Below, piece by piece: positions 1-9,465 of a stretch of DNA of 51,725 nucleotides. Within the stretch, counting starts at the first letter, position 1. Each line of letters begins with the position of its first letter. The stretch spans positions 1 to 51,725 of the forward strand of contig LAZY01000075.1 of NCBI GenBank assembly GCA_001013295.1. The letters are read 5' to 3'. The position numbers were made by a program, and so were the translations under genes. Source of the stretch: Chryseobacterium indologenes (lineage in GTDB: Bacteria > Bacteroidota > Bacteroidia > Flavobacteriales > Weeksellaceae). The notes beneath the pieces were generated by a model. The model did no database searches. It was not told where the DNA came from and was given only the letters and a program-made list of their open reading frames with translations.

Positions 1-43
1 AAATTCCAAAAACCTGACTCTCTGAATACTTACTCTTTTTCAT
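1..43 (-). CDS. IS3-family transposase OrfA, first 14 residues (cut by window edge)
   Basis: The minus strand from 43 to 1 reads MKKSKYSESQVFGI with no stop. This is the typical beginning of the small HTH protein (OrfA) of IS3-family insertion sequences, which usually start MKKS(R/K)(F/Y)(S/T)ESQI. OrfA binds the element ends and, fused to OrfB by frameshifting, forms the transposase. Only the N-terminus is visible, so completeness and IS subgroup cannot be judged. It points the same way as the upstream RHS operon. The identification rests on 14 residues plus a plausible IS end at about 112. Confidence 0.65.
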   Translation of the reverse strand, partial: MKKSKYSESQVFGI

Positions 44-85
44 ATTTAAATTTAAAGTTTTTTAAACCAAAAACTCTATCTTTAA

Positions 86-112
86 ATGGATACATTTTCA
101 GGGAAGTTTACA
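86..112 (-). mobile_element. Probable terminal inverted repeat of the left-edge IS3 element
   Basis: Read on the minus strand, the DNA from position 112 starts TGTAAACTTCCCTGAAAA. A TG start followed by a short AT-rich arm, about 70 nt before the OrfA start codon, is the usual layout of an IS3-family end. The other end lies outside the window, so neither the arm length nor a target duplication can be confirmed. The end falls only about 10 nt beyond the stop codon of the neighbouring lipoprotein gene. Confidence 0.4.
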
Positions 113-122
113 GTTCTATGTT

Positions 123-698
123 TCATTTAGTATCATTTAGTAGAGCTGACACACAATCTCTGACACTCTGTATACCTAGCTTTTGTTTAATTTCTCTCAT
201 ATCCTCTTTCATATTTTTCATAGGATTACTATTGCAAAAAAAAGATATTTTTGCACTTTCATTATAATTAAACGTCCAACTTCCAACATCATTAATAATA
301 TTATCATCAAGCTTATTTAGAAAAAAGGCGCTCGTCTTCTTAGTATTTTTAAAATTTGATAACAAAATATTTTTATTCTCAATATTGTTTGCGTAGATAA
401 CTACTTTATAACCTCTATATTCAATAATTGAATCTTTTTCATTAATTTTTCCCATACAATCAAAACAGTTATTATTTATATAGATGTTTTTTTCTTTAAT
501 ATTATCTTCTTCATTATCAATTCCTAATTGTAAAAATGTTTTACTGGGAGTAAAAATTTTATTTCTTGAAGAATAGTAGTCAATATAAGTATCAACAATA
601 TTATTCACATTTATTTTTTGTGCTGAACAACTTAAAATTGTAAATAATATAACACAAAAAAATAGTATCCTATTCAATATTCGCATTGGATCCATCAT
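123..698 (-). CDS. Small lipoprotein, candidate immunity partner of the RHS toxin tip
   Basis: A 191-residue protein with a lipoprotein signal: hydrophobic stretch ILFFCVILFTIL, then lipobox LSC with the lipidated Cys at residue 24 (20 if the third Met is used). The mature part is rich in Asn, Lys and Ile and matches no family I recognise. The gene overlaps the 3' end of the RHS toxin gene by 29 nt (17 nt from the third Met), which implies translational coupling. A small unrelated gene directly after the variable tip of a polymorphic toxin is, by family precedent, usually its immunity gene; a membrane-anchored location would suit a toxin acting in or crossing the periplasm. It is as AT-rich as the tip. 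Candidate starts are 698, 695 and 686. The immunity role is inferred from position only. Confidence 0.7.
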   Translation of the reverse strand: MMDPMRILNRILFFCVILFTILSCSAQKINVNNIVDTYIDYYSSRNKIFTPSKTFLQLGIDNEEDNIKEKNIYINNNCFDCMGKINEKDSIIEYRGYKVVIYANNIENKNILLSNFKNTKKTSAFFLNKLDDNIINDVGSWTFNYNESAKISFFCNSNPMKNMKEDMREIKQKLGIQSVRDCVSALLNDTK

Positions 699-3600
699 AT
701 CTAATATATTTTTTTAAAACATTTGAGTACACTCTAAGCTTAATATTATCGTGAGTTTTTGCTACATTAATATCACAATTTTTTCCATTACATCCAAAGG
801 TATTTACCCTAAAGCCTTTTACACCATAATTAAATCCACTAGGAGATAATTGATAACCAAAGGGATGGTTATGATCCTGTGTTGCTAAGCTACTTTGAAA
901 AAAGTTATCACCTCCTACTGAAAAATTAGACATATATCCCGTTCCTTTAGGATCAAGCGGAGAAATACTGGGTAAATGATAAGTTGATATTACAGAAAAA
1001 TTATTACCCGAAGTAGACGATTTATAAGTAGAATTTGCTGTTTCTACATTTGTATTATTGTAAAAATACTCGGCAACTTCCGATGCTTTTGATTCATTAT
1101 TATGAAAACTTAATGTAGATAGTTTGTCACTACTATTACCTTCATTATCTGTAATCGATGAACTTAATGTTTTTTCCTGAGAGTTATCTTTAATATAACC
1201 TTTTTCACCAACTTCAACACCTCCATCATTGTCTGCTTTAAGATTTCCATTTTTATCAAAATTCTTTTCAGCATAAATAACATCTGTTTTAGATTCTGCC
1301 ATCCAAGTGAGATTTCCAGATTTATCTAACTTATATATGTCTGTACCTTGTCTTCCATCCGGATCAATAAACCTCAAAGGATTATTAAATGCATAATTAT
1401 AAGGACTGTACCTTCTCATCTTCTCCGCCAGCGGATCAACAACTCCCCATCTTCCAATATCCGGCATATAGAATCTTGCTCCATAATCATACATCCCACT
1501 TTCCTGCAATTCCTTTCCGTTGTACTTGTAATTTTGATAAATACCCTTTCCAAAGAAGGCATTTCCTGTTCTCAGATGATTCATCCCAAACGGATAGTAA
1601 TCATTAACATCTGTGATTTCAAGAGCACCTATGCTGTTTCTTCCGAAACTCATTCTCACATTTCCTAAATGATCTTTATACTGATAAATATACTGATCTT
1701 TTAGGTAATCATAAAATCCTTCTGCGGTAGAAAAGAATCTCAGATCAGGAGTTTTGACAATGGTGGTATTAGCAACTCCCAAAGAAGTATCTGCAACATC
1801 AGGACCAATGGTATAAGCCTGCTGTTCATAAGCATATTTTAATCTTTCGGAGGTCATCCGGAATCCATCAACAGGACCGCCGCCACCGCCACCTTCATTG
1901 ATGGTTTCTGTACGGAAATATTGAAACCCGTTAAGATAATCTGAAATATTACGTACTGTATAACAGTTTGCAAATCCACATTCAGATCTGGAGGTTAATT
2001 TCTGAAGCTTGGTTCCATCTGCTCCATAGAGATTAGAATGCAGCCCTTCCATTCCAAACATCCCATATTCTATTCTGTCGGGAAGGCTCAGATGATTGTA
2101 TTGGATCTTAGCAATATTTTTATCCGGCATATCTTTCATATTACCATTTAAGTCATAGGAAATTGTATTTCCTCCACCTTCATAACCTGAGGGATTATTT
2201 CTATGATCTTTGATAGTCGATACCTGATTCCCTTTTGTGTAAATATATTCTAACTCATCAATAACCGTAGCTGTTGTATTATTATCCTCCAAACGAGAAG
2301 TTCTGTAAAGACCAGTGATATTCCCGTTCATATCATAAGACAGAGATTCTGTATGTTCCTTTGTAAAAGCATTGACAGGGTTCTGATAATATCCTGCTGT
2401 AAGCCTGTTCAGGGCATCATAAGTATAGCCATATCTTTTAGGCTGCAGAGGAGGATTAGCTCCCAAAGATTCTACGGCCCGCCAGTCTACTTCTGCAATA
2501 TTTCCATTATATCTGGGCTTTACATCTTTTCCCAAGAATAAAGCAGCATCAGGATTCGTAATACCATTCATCTGATTATATTTGATTTTGTAAGAAAATA
2601 ACTTCCCACCTAAATCAGTAAGTGCCATCTGATCCTTATTAATATCAGTCAGCCAGCCTCTGATGTTATAAGCGTAATCGATACTTTGCAGATTATTACC
2701 TACTTTTTTATTTTTGAGCTGGGAGAGTTCATTATAAGTATTTTCTGTAAGAATCTGCTCTGGTTTATCATCTACCTGATGTCTGTGGGCCAGTAATCTG
2801 TTTTGATGATCATATTCAAAACGTTCTGTTACCATTATTCCGGTTTCTGTCGATTTTCTTTTGTGGGTAGTAATCGTTTTTTTAGGTACCCCCATAAAAT
2901 TAAGTTCAGATTCTGTTCTGGTAAATCCTCCCAAATGATTGATGGAATGGGTTCCTATTACTCTTGCTTTCTGATCATAATAGGTATAATTCTTCGTCCA
3001 GTTGTCATCTTCAATATTCTTTACAAAGCTCATGAGAGGAAGTCCTTTGGTACTTCTTCCGTCTGAAGTAGGGGTAGACGTTAACACGGTCATTTCAGGG
3101 GTATTGGCCGGAGGTGTAGGATTGAAACCATAGGCCGGATAGCTGTCATAATAGTTTAAGGATAATAAGGTTACCCATTTCGTTGAATTCGGATAGGTGG
3201 TGTCCGGATTATCATAATAAACGTTCATTCCTTGTCTTTCGAAAAAAGCAGTATTGATTCTATTCACACTATTTGGGCCATAACTGTTAGCAATATCCTG
3301 CTCCTGAAATCTTTCTCCCCCTGTACCTATTCCGGTAATGGCCACTCTCCCAAATGAGTCATATTTGGTATACAGCCATTGCCCTTTGATCTTTAATTCT
3401 GCATCCTGGGTCGCTACCAACCGGTCCTGCTTGTCATAGATCATATATTCCCAGCCTTTTCCGGGAAGTTTTTTCTCTACAAGTCTGCCCCTGCCATCAT
3501 AGCGGTATTGATAGCAGAGTTCATCTTGTTTTGTGGTATTGGGAACAATATCACCTCTAATGCTGGCTAAAGGCGGTAAAACAAAGGCGAGCTGGTCATA

Positions 3601-4314
3601 TTCGTTATATACATAATAGGTACTGCTTCCATCCTCCTTTCTCACCATAATAAGCTGGCCATTGCCATTCTTGAACTCTATGGTTTTATTTCCATCTTCA
3701 TCAGTAACCGTATTTTTATATAATTGGTTATCCGTATACAGCCAGTTTTCACCAAGTACCGATTTAGTAGCCCTATTTTCCCAGGTGCTCACTGTTGTAA
3801 ATTTTCTTACCTGATCATTAACGGAAACAGCTGAATATTCGAATTTAACAGGTTTGGTATTCCAGTCATTTCCTACCTGAATCTGCTGTTGTATCCTATC
3901 CAAAGGGGAACTTTCCAATACTTTTTCTGAGTAGATCTTTTCACCGGTATAGATTCCTGTAGCATCACTTACGGGAAAATTTACCATACCTGAAGTTTGT
4001 GGATAGATCGACCCGTTTTGAGTTCCGGATTGGGGAACCGGAAGATAATCGCGGGTCTGCCTCCCAAAATTATCATAGACAATAGGCGTTACTATATCTC
4101 TGCCTAATGGTGAAGCTTTTACATTCACCACCTGCTTAGGTCTCCCAAGGCCATCAAAATACTGAACAGTTTCTGCTGATTTGGTAACCTGGGTGCCATT
4201 ATAATCAAGATAGGTTTTGGTCTGAATATAGTTTTCGGTAGCAGGAAGCGGTGTAAGTTGGGACTTTACAGTACCCACTACCAGGATTCCTATGGGGATT
4301 AATATTTTTTTCAT
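670..4314 (-). CDS. RHS-repeat polymorphic toxin with JAB-like C-terminal tip
   Basis: A 1214-residue secreted RHS/YD-repeat protein. It has a signal peptide (MKKILIPIGILVVGTVKSQ), an N-terminal region of the DUF6443 type (about 20-150), many YD repeats, and an RHS-associated core ending near residue 987 (motifs DHLGNVR, GRW, NNPLRFIDPDG). RHS shells encapsulate a C-terminal toxin released after the DPDG region. The last about 230 residues differ from the rest: Asn/Ser-rich, AT-rich, with HNHPFG at 1148-1153 followed by SPSG, resembling the HxHP...S metal-site motif of JAB-like toxin domains; the usual final Asp is not evident. It follows the 1145-residue RHS-like gene by 6 nt and overlaps the lipoprotein gene. 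No T9SS sorting domain is seen. RHS identity is firm; the JAB-like toxin call is tentative. Confidence 0.9.
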   Translation of the reverse strand: MKKILIPIGILVVGTVKSQLTPLPATENYIQTKTYLDYNGTQVTKSAETVQYFDGLGRPKQVVNVKASPLGRDIVTPIVYDNFGRQTRDYLPVPQSGTQNGSIYPQTSGMVNFPVSDATGIYTGEKIYSEKVLESSPLDRIQQQIQVGNDWNTKPVKFEYSAVSVNDQVRKFTTVSTWENRATKSVLGENWLYTDNQLYKNTVTDEDGNKTIEFKNGNGQLIMVRKEDGSSTYYVYNEYDQLAFVLPPLASIRGDIVPNTTKQDELCYQYRYDGRGRLVEKKLPGKGWEYMIYDKQDRLVATQDAELKIKGQWLYTKYDSFGRVAITGIGTGGERFQEQDIANSYGPNSVNRINTAFFERQGMNVYYDNPDTTYPNSTKWVTLLSLNYYDSYPAYGFNPTPPANTPEMTVLTSTPTSDGRSTKGLPLMSFVKNIEDDNWTKNYTYYDQKARVIGTHSINHLGGFTRTESELNFMGVPKKTITTHKRKSTETGIMVTERFEYDHQNRLLAHRHQVDDKPEQILTENTYNELSQLKNKKVGNNLQSIDYAYNIRGWLTDINKDQMALTDLGGKLFSYKIKYNQMNGITNPDAALFLGKDVKPRYNGNIAEVDWRAVESLGANPPLQPKRYGYTYDALNRLTAGYYQNPVNAFTKEHTESLSYDMNGNITGLYRTSRLEDNNTTATVIDELEYIYTKGNQVSTIKDHRNNPSGYEGGGNTISYDLNGNMKDMPDKNIAKIQYNHLSLPDRIEYGMFGMEGLHSNLYGADGTKLQKLTSRSECGFANCYTVRNISDYLNGFQYFRTETINEGGGGGGPVDGFRMTSERLKYAYEQQAYTIGPDVADTSLGVANTTIVKTPDLRFFSTAEGFYDYLKDQYIYQYKDHLGNVRMSFGRNSIGALEITDVNDYYPFGMNHLRTGNAFFGKGIYQNYKYNGKELQESGMYDYGARFYMPDIGRWGVVDPLAEKMRRYSPYNYAFNNPLRFIDPDGRQGTDIYKLDKSGNLTWMAESKTDVIYAEKNFDKNGNLKADNDGGVEVGEKGYIKDNSQEKTLSSSITDNEGNSSDKLSTLSFHNNESKASEVAEYFYNNTNVETANSTYKSSTSGNNFSVISTYHLPSISPLDPKGTGYMSNFSVGGDNFFQSSLATQDHNHPFGYQLSPSGFNYGVKGFRVNTFGCNGKNCDINVAKTHDNIKLRVYSNVLKKYIRYDGSNANIE

Positions 4315-4320
4315 CAGGTA

Positions 4321-7300
4321 TTAGTTTTTATAGTTGTATTTCATTTCTTTCAGGATCTTGCCATCCATATCAATGACTTTCTCCAGTCTGCCGGCTGAAT
4401 CATAGATATAATTTTCTCTGACACCGGAAGGTGGGGTAATGCTTCGTACTCCAATCAATGGGTCATAAGTATAAGTAGAAACCAAAGAGCTGAACCTCGC
4501 ATCACTACTGAATCTGGCTCTGAATTTTTTTAAAGCAGATAAAAGAGCGGTTTCATCATTATTAGCTCCCGCATTATAATCCAGATTCGAAGCGTTGATG
4601 ATATCCGCCGTTTCAGGAGAAAGCTGCAATAAATAGGAATAAGGTACCCCTTCTACTTTGGCAATAGGCAGAGTCTGATTATACCCCCAGATAATACTGA
4701 CAGGAATTCCGTCTTTGGTAGTATACTGAAGAAGATTGCCTTTAGCATCATACTGATCATATTTGATTTTATTTTCCATGGTACCCGTCTGAATATTCAG
4801 ACCTGTAACTGCATCAGGGAAAAGGCTGCTGGAAGAAGGATCATAGATCAGCTCAGTTTTGGCAATCGTTTTCCCGGGATCGGAAGAAGTCATTTTCTGA
4901 ACAACACTGGTCTCTAAAGGAATACTGATCATATTGGCATTGATCAGCTTCTGGTTATTCTTTTCTGTAGCATACAGATAATTGGTTACCGTTGATTTCC
5001 CATCAGAAAGGGTCTGAGTGGATAAAGACGGATAATCTAAGGTATTGTAAGCACTCGTACTGGTATTGGTTACCGAAGTCTGAACTCCGTTCCTATAGAA
5101 ATAAGAGGTTTCTGTCTTTTGTGTAGGTAAGGTGATGCCATATTGGGCAAAATATCGATAAGGGGTAGATAAAACTATATTAGGAAATGAAAGTTTAAAA
5201 CCTTCATAATACTTAGACTTATAATAATTAGGCTTTATATTGTTGTAAAAATTATCTTTGGCCTTTACACCTTCCTGTTTTTGAAAAGTAAAAGAAGAAT
5301 ATTCATTCGTTATTTCCGAAAGAATCTTTCCATTGGTATCATATTTTTTTTCAGAAATGGTCTGTCCTCTCAGATAATCATGATTGGTAATAGGTAGAAT
5401 AGGCATAATGGGAGCAAACATTTCCGGATTTGGAAAATCCACAGGCGATCTGAATGTATAAACGGTTTTACCATTGTCTGTAATGTTGTTATTGTTATCT
5501 CTTACAATCTGTTTTAGGGTGACATACTTATATCCAACATCCGAGCCCTGTGTTTTTTCTGAAGGAATGATATTAAAGTTCGTTTCCGTATTGGAAGAAC
5601 AGCTATAAGTGGCAAAGGAACCGGAATTATCGTCAATATAACCGTAGGAAAAATCTTCAGAATATTTAAAAATCGGTTCAGGAAAGACTAAAGCTCCGCT
5701 GCTTTTTTGAGAATTGTTAATATCTTTATAATCATATATAAATTCTTTAGCTGGAATTGTTGAGGAAGCTATATCGTAATATTTAATTCCGTTGATTCTC
5801 AATCCGCCTCCTTTTTTTGTCAGATAACTGCTAAAATGATGTTCTTTTGTATAGGCAAGAAAAAGATAAGAAATAGGTTTAGGAGTCGGGCCATAAGTAC
5901 CTTCCAATGAGGCATAATAAACTCCCGGCTCAAGGATATCGGGTGTTTCAGGATTAAGACTCAGTATCGGCTCAGTTCCTATCCCCCCTCCTGGACATTG
6001 TGTATTACCAATATTATCGCATACCTGATAGCCCATCTCTACAAAATATACCGGTGGAGAAAAAGTATTATTGGGTAATTTTTTATAAATTGTAAGTTTC
6101 CAACTGGAGTAAGCTAAGGAAGCAAATTCTAGAAAAAACCTAACCTTTTGAGGAGAAAGGAGAGTAAAAAATTCAGCTTTTGCTGTAGGGCTAAACGAAT
6201 TTAAACCAACCAATTCAAATGATGGATTCTCATCTACCCATTCTCCTGTGACCGGTTCCATAGGTTCACTGAATCCTGCAAAATAACTGTAAATATTTTC
6301 ACCAAAATCAAATTCTACTTTTCCTTTGGTAGGATAAGTCATAGAACGGATCACATCCTGAGTGATGTAAAAAGGTTCATAGGGCTCTGGCCCCTTATAA
6401 TATCCCCAGGGATCTTTTTTAAAAACAGAATTAAAATTATTATACGTGATCGTATATTCACCTGGATTACTTCCGGCACTCACTTTTGTAACTTTTTTCA
6501 GTAAAAGCTTTTTCAAAGTTCCAGAAAAATCCGAGCTTGAATAATCATAATCAAAGTTATATTTATCAACATATTGGTTGGTACTTTGTCCGGCAATATT
6601 GCTTTGTACAGATTTTAGCTTATATAAATCTGATGAATTTAAGTAATTGGAATCACTTCTTCCTTTTTCATAGGTAAAATTGATGATTCCCTTATCTGCG
6701 ATAGCAATACTGGTAAGAAGTTTGGTACTTGCTGAGTTATACACCGTTTGGATTTCCATAGCGCCAGGTAGTTGTGAATCCGGATTAACTGGGACTACTC
6801 CGAAATGTTCAAAAACTGCATTCTTTTGTGCTCTTGTCGTTTTTGTTTCGGGATCTTTATATTCTACCTGAGATGCCTGGTCATATTTGAATGTAAGTAA
6901 CAGATTGCTGCTTGCGTCTTTAACCTTTTCCAGATGATAAGCTGTAAAGTAAACTCCTCCTCCAGGATTGGTTGCATACCCTCCACTTCCTTCTACCAGC
7001 CCTGTTTTCACAGTGTTCACATTTTTTGATGAATTTTCCATTCCACGGAATTGATACTGGGTTCCTTTATCATCTATGATCGTAATCGTCTGCACTTCTC
7101 CGCCCGGGCTATGGATACTGGTAATCTTTAAGTTATTCCGGTCCAGTTTTTCCACCACAAAATTTCCATTGGGATCTCTTTTGATGATAAACCTTCCTGA
7201 GTATCCCATAAAATTATATTGATACAGATCATATTCTGTGTCATATCTGCCTTTTGCTGCATAGAATGCATATTCCTTTAAATCCCAGTTAGTAAGTTGA

Positions 7301-7758
7301 TTAAATATTAATTTATAAGTCGGATTATTCTCATGCTTATAGATCCCGTATTTTTCTGAAGGAGGATCCGACATGAAAGTAGATTCTATCAGCTCATCTG
7401 CAACACCTCCTCTTACTGTCCTTGTAATAGTTCCTCCGGCCAATAAACTCCAGCCAAGTCCTGTTTCGCTAGCTTTATCCTCTGGTTTAGCACTTAAAGG
7501 ATGGTATTTCAGCTGAACATTCAGATTCACATTAGGATTATTTGTCGGAATATTAAAAAGAGGAATATTAATGTCAGGGATTCCCGTATAATAACTTACA
7601 GGTACCTCTTCAAATTTCATCAGATTATTGGCAGTAGGAGCCGCTGGAAATATTTTATTAATATTATCAACATCTTTACTAAAATCATTTCCAGTCTGGG
7701 CATTCAAATGAGCAAAGAGTAATGGTAACAGAGATAAGCTTATTATTTTTTTTCTCAT
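4321..7758 (-). CDS. Large secreted RHS/YD-type shell protein without toxin tip
   Basis: A 1145-residue protein with signal peptide (MRKKIISLSLLPLLFAHLNAQ). The N-terminal segment (FEEVPVSYYTGIPDINIP, then ETGLGWSLLAGGTITRTVRG) is the conserved start of Bacteroidota RHS-type exoproteins resembling SpvB/Tc-toxin B shells. The rest is beta-rich with YD-like repeats, for example KYDQYDAKGNLLQYTTKDG and YIYDSAGRLEKVIDMDG. It ends shortly after an YDPLIGVRSITPPSG segment and lacks the RHS core and a toxin domain. It lies 5 nt after the propeller gene and 6 nt before the toxin-bearing RHS gene, so the three are almost certainly one transcript. The two RHS-like proteins may form one shell assembly; that is inference. 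Confidence 0.85.
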   Translation of the reverse strand: MRKKIISLSLLPLLFAHLNAQTGNDFSKDVDNINKIFPAAPTANNLMKFEEVPVSYYTGIPDINIPLFNIPTNNPNVNLNVQLKYHPLSAKPEDKASETGLGWSLLAGGTITRTVRGGVADELIESTFMSDPPSEKYGIYKHENNPTYKLIFNQLTNWDLKEYAFYAAKGRYDTEYDLYQYNFMGYSGRFIIKRDPNGNFVVEKLDRNNLKITSIHSPGGEVQTITIIDDKGTQYQFRGMENSSKNVNTVKTGLVEGSGGYATNPGGGVYFTAYHLEKVKDASSNLLLTFKYDQASQVEYKDPETKTTRAQKNAVFEHFGVVPVNPDSQLPGAMEIQTVYNSASTKLLTSIAIADKGIINFTYEKGRSDSNYLNSSDLYKLKSVQSNIAGQSTNQYVDKYNFDYDYSSSDFSGTLKKLLLKKVTKVSAGSNPGEYTITYNNFNSVFKKDPWGYYKGPEPYEPFYITQDVIRSMTYPTKGKVEFDFGENIYSYFAGFSEPMEPVTGEWVDENPSFELVGLNSFSPTAKAEFFTLLSPQKVRFFLEFASLAYSSWKLTIYKKLPNNTFSPPVYFVEMGYQVCDNIGNTQCPGGGIGTEPILSLNPETPDILEPGVYYASLEGTYGPTPKPISYLFLAYTKEHHFSSYLTKKGGGLRINGIKYYDIASSTIPAKEFIYDYKDINNSQKSSGALVFPEPIFKYSEDFSYGYIDDNSGSFATYSCSSNTETNFNIIPSEKTQGSDVGYKYVTLKQIVRDNNNNITDNGKTVYTFRSPVDFPNPEMFAPIMPILPITNHDYLRGQTISEKKYDTNGKILSEITNEYSSFTFQKQEGVKAKDNFYNNIKPNYYKSKYYEGFKLSFPNIVLSTPYRYFAQYGITLPTQKTETSYFYRNGVQTSVTNTSTSAYNTLDYPSLSTQTLSDGKSTVTNYLYATEKNNQKLINANMISIPLETSVVQKMTSSDPGKTIAKTELIYDPSSSSLFPDAVTGLNIQTGTMENKIKYDQYDAKGNLLQYTTKDGIPVSIIWGYNQTLPIAKVEGVPYSYLLQLSPETADIINASNLDYNAGANNDETALLSALKKFRARFSSDARFSSLVSTYTYDPLIGVRSITPPSGVRENYIYDSAGRLEKVIDMDGKILKEMKYNYKN

Positions 7759-7763
7759 AGTGT

Positions 7764-9389
7764 TTATTTTTTAATCAATTTAGCATTCGCTGTTTTATTA
7801 TTATCCGTTTTGATCGTCACCAGATAAGCCCCCTGCACCAAAGACTGGGTATTGATTTTAGTCACATTATTCTTTGTTTTCAGGCTCTGAAGCTGTCTTC
7901 CGCTCATATCATACAAGAGAATATCTGCTTCTTTAAAGTCAAAACCTATTTCTACATAGGCATAATCAGATACAGGGTTTGGATAAATTTTGATGTCTTG
8001 TTTTTCGATCAGCTGATTAACTTGCTTGTCTCCAACTTTTACAATCTTCCAGTTCTCCTTTCCAAGTTCTGTTGCACTCGTTCCGGCTAAAATGATAGAG
8101 CCGTCTCTGTTCAGTTTCAGATCTGAAAGTCTTTCCTCTCTTTGTCTGGATTCTCCTTCCACATATTTTCTCCACTGTTCATTGCCATTCTGATCCAGAT
8201 ACAGCATCCAGAACGTTTCATCATCTTTTTCTATTCTGCCTTCTGCTTGAGTATAACCCCCTAAAAGAATTCCTTTGGAAGATTTATCGTCTGAAGAATG
8301 AATCACACTCATTCCCATCAGGACATCTCGGTTTTTGAAATTGTAAGATTTTTGCCACTGTTCTTCTCCTCTTTCATTCAGGGAAATCAACCAAAGGTCT
8401 GTACCTTCTTCAATACCTACTGTTTTATTGCCTGATCTTTCTGATCTGGATTCTCCTCCGATGATATAACCGGTTGAAGTCAAAGCCAGCGTTCTGATGT
8501 GGTCGTCACCTTTTCCGCCAAAATTCTTTTCCCATTCTACTTTCCCGTTTTTGTCGAGCTTTACAATCCAATAGTCACCTTCACCGAAGTTGCTGCTTTG
8601 TTTGGAGGTGGCAGATATTAGGTTCCGGGTAGCAGTGCTTTCGGTTGAGGATTTACTTTCGGGATTTCTTACTCCTGAACCCGTCTCACGAACCTCGGAA
8701 CTTCGAGAATAAATTCCAAGTAATGCTCCACCATCTTTCGTTGGAATCATTTTTTCAACTTCGTCAAGACCTTTTCCGCCTAAAATAAGTTGTGAAAGCT
8801 CTTTTCCGTCTTTATCCAGTCTGGTAATCCAGACATCTTTAGATCCATAGCCTTTAGAAGCATTCTGTACATTTCCGGCAACGAAAAATCCTAAATCAGT
8901 GGTTTGAATCACTGATCTTGCCTCTTCATCAGAAGAAGTTCCCAAGGTTTTCTGCCACAATTCATCGCCAAATTCATTGATCCTGATCAGCCAGATGTCT
9001 GATCCCCCTTTAGAATCCTCTTTTTTATCCAGACCTTTTCCGGAATAGGAAGTTCCTGCCAGAAGGAATCCTCCATCCTGAGTGGTAACAGTCGCTGATA
9101 AATAATCATGATTCTGCCCTGAGAAATACTTTTCCCAGACCTCATCCCCTTGTTGATTCAATTTTACAAGATGAAAATCGTAACCGTTGTTTTGCTTATT
9201 GCCTGAAGCCTGTTGCTTATCGCTTTGAATAGAGCTTCCCGTGATCAGATATTGCTGATCGATTGTGGTGGTAACCTGGCTTAGAAAATCCTGAGTAGAG
9301 GATTTGATGTCTTTCTGCCATACCACTTCCTGGGCAGACATACCGAGGAACATGCATAATGTCAATGCACTGAAATAAACTTTTTTCAT
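7764..9389 (-). CDS. T9SS-sorted beta-propeller-like surface protein
   Basis: A 541-residue protein with signal peptide (cleavage likely after MSAQ). It has about seven repeats of roughly 55-65 residues with the pattern GDExWxKxxGG...DxxxxxxxTxDGGFLLAGxS...DxWLIRLDxxG, typical of a seven-bladed propeller. Residues from about 466 (IKIYPNPVSDYAYVEIG to AKLIKK) form a type A T9SS C-terminal sorting domain, so it is expected to cross the outer membrane and be surface-anchored or released. It is first in the operon with the two RHS proteins, suggesting a display or delivery role for them (inference). Two loops carry odd Gln/Ser/Thr/Glu-rich insertions (about residues 58-70 and 228-265), described under findings. 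Confidence 0.9.
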   Translation of the reverse strand: MKKVYFSALTLCMFLGMSAQEVVWQKDIKSSTQDFLSQVTTTIDQQYLITGSSIQSDKQQASGNKQNNGYDFHLVKLNQQGDEVWEKYFSGQNHDYLSATVTTQDGGFLLAGTSYSGKGLDKKEDSKGGSDIWLIRINEFGDELWQKTLGTSSDEEARSVIQTTDLGFFVAGNVQNASKGYGSKDVWITRLDKDGKELSQLILGGKGLDEVEKMIPTKDGGALLGIYSRSSEVRETGSGVRNPESKSSTESTATRNLISATSKQSSNFGEGDYWIVKLDKNGKVEWEKNFGGKGDDHIRTLALTSTGYIIGGESRSERSGNKTVGIEEGTDLWLISLNERGEEQWQKSYNFKNRDVLMGMSVIHSSDDKSSKGILLGGYTQAEGRIEKDDETFWMLYLDQNGNEQWRKYVEGESRQREERLSDLKLNRDGSIILAGTSATELGKENWKIVKVGDKQVNQLIEKQDIKIYPNPVSDYAYVEIGFDFKEADILLYDMSGRQLQSLKTKNNVTKINTQSLVQGAYLVTIKTDNNKTANAKLIKK

Positions 9390-9430
9390 TCCCGTGTTGT
9401 TTTTTGAGTTAACAGTTTTAGTTTTTTTTA

Positions 9431-9438
9431 CAAATTTA
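9431..9438 (-). promoter_or_regulatory. Likely -7 box of the propeller/RHS operon promoter
   Basis: The minus strand reads TAAATTTG, an exact match to the Bacteroidota -7 element TAnnTTTG, 42 nt upstream of the start codon at 9389. A clear TTG -33 box at 17-23 nt is missing, so the promoter may be weak or activator-dependent. A perfect 15-nt palindrome lies just upstream (9466-9480). Confidence 0.45.
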
Positions 9439-9465
9439 TCTTGTAACGGTTAAAAGTAAAATTAA

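Noticed and set aside
1348..3066. Several plus-strand open frames inside the RHS gene
   Set aside because: They are shadows of the strongly supported RHS reading frame and have no recognisable content.
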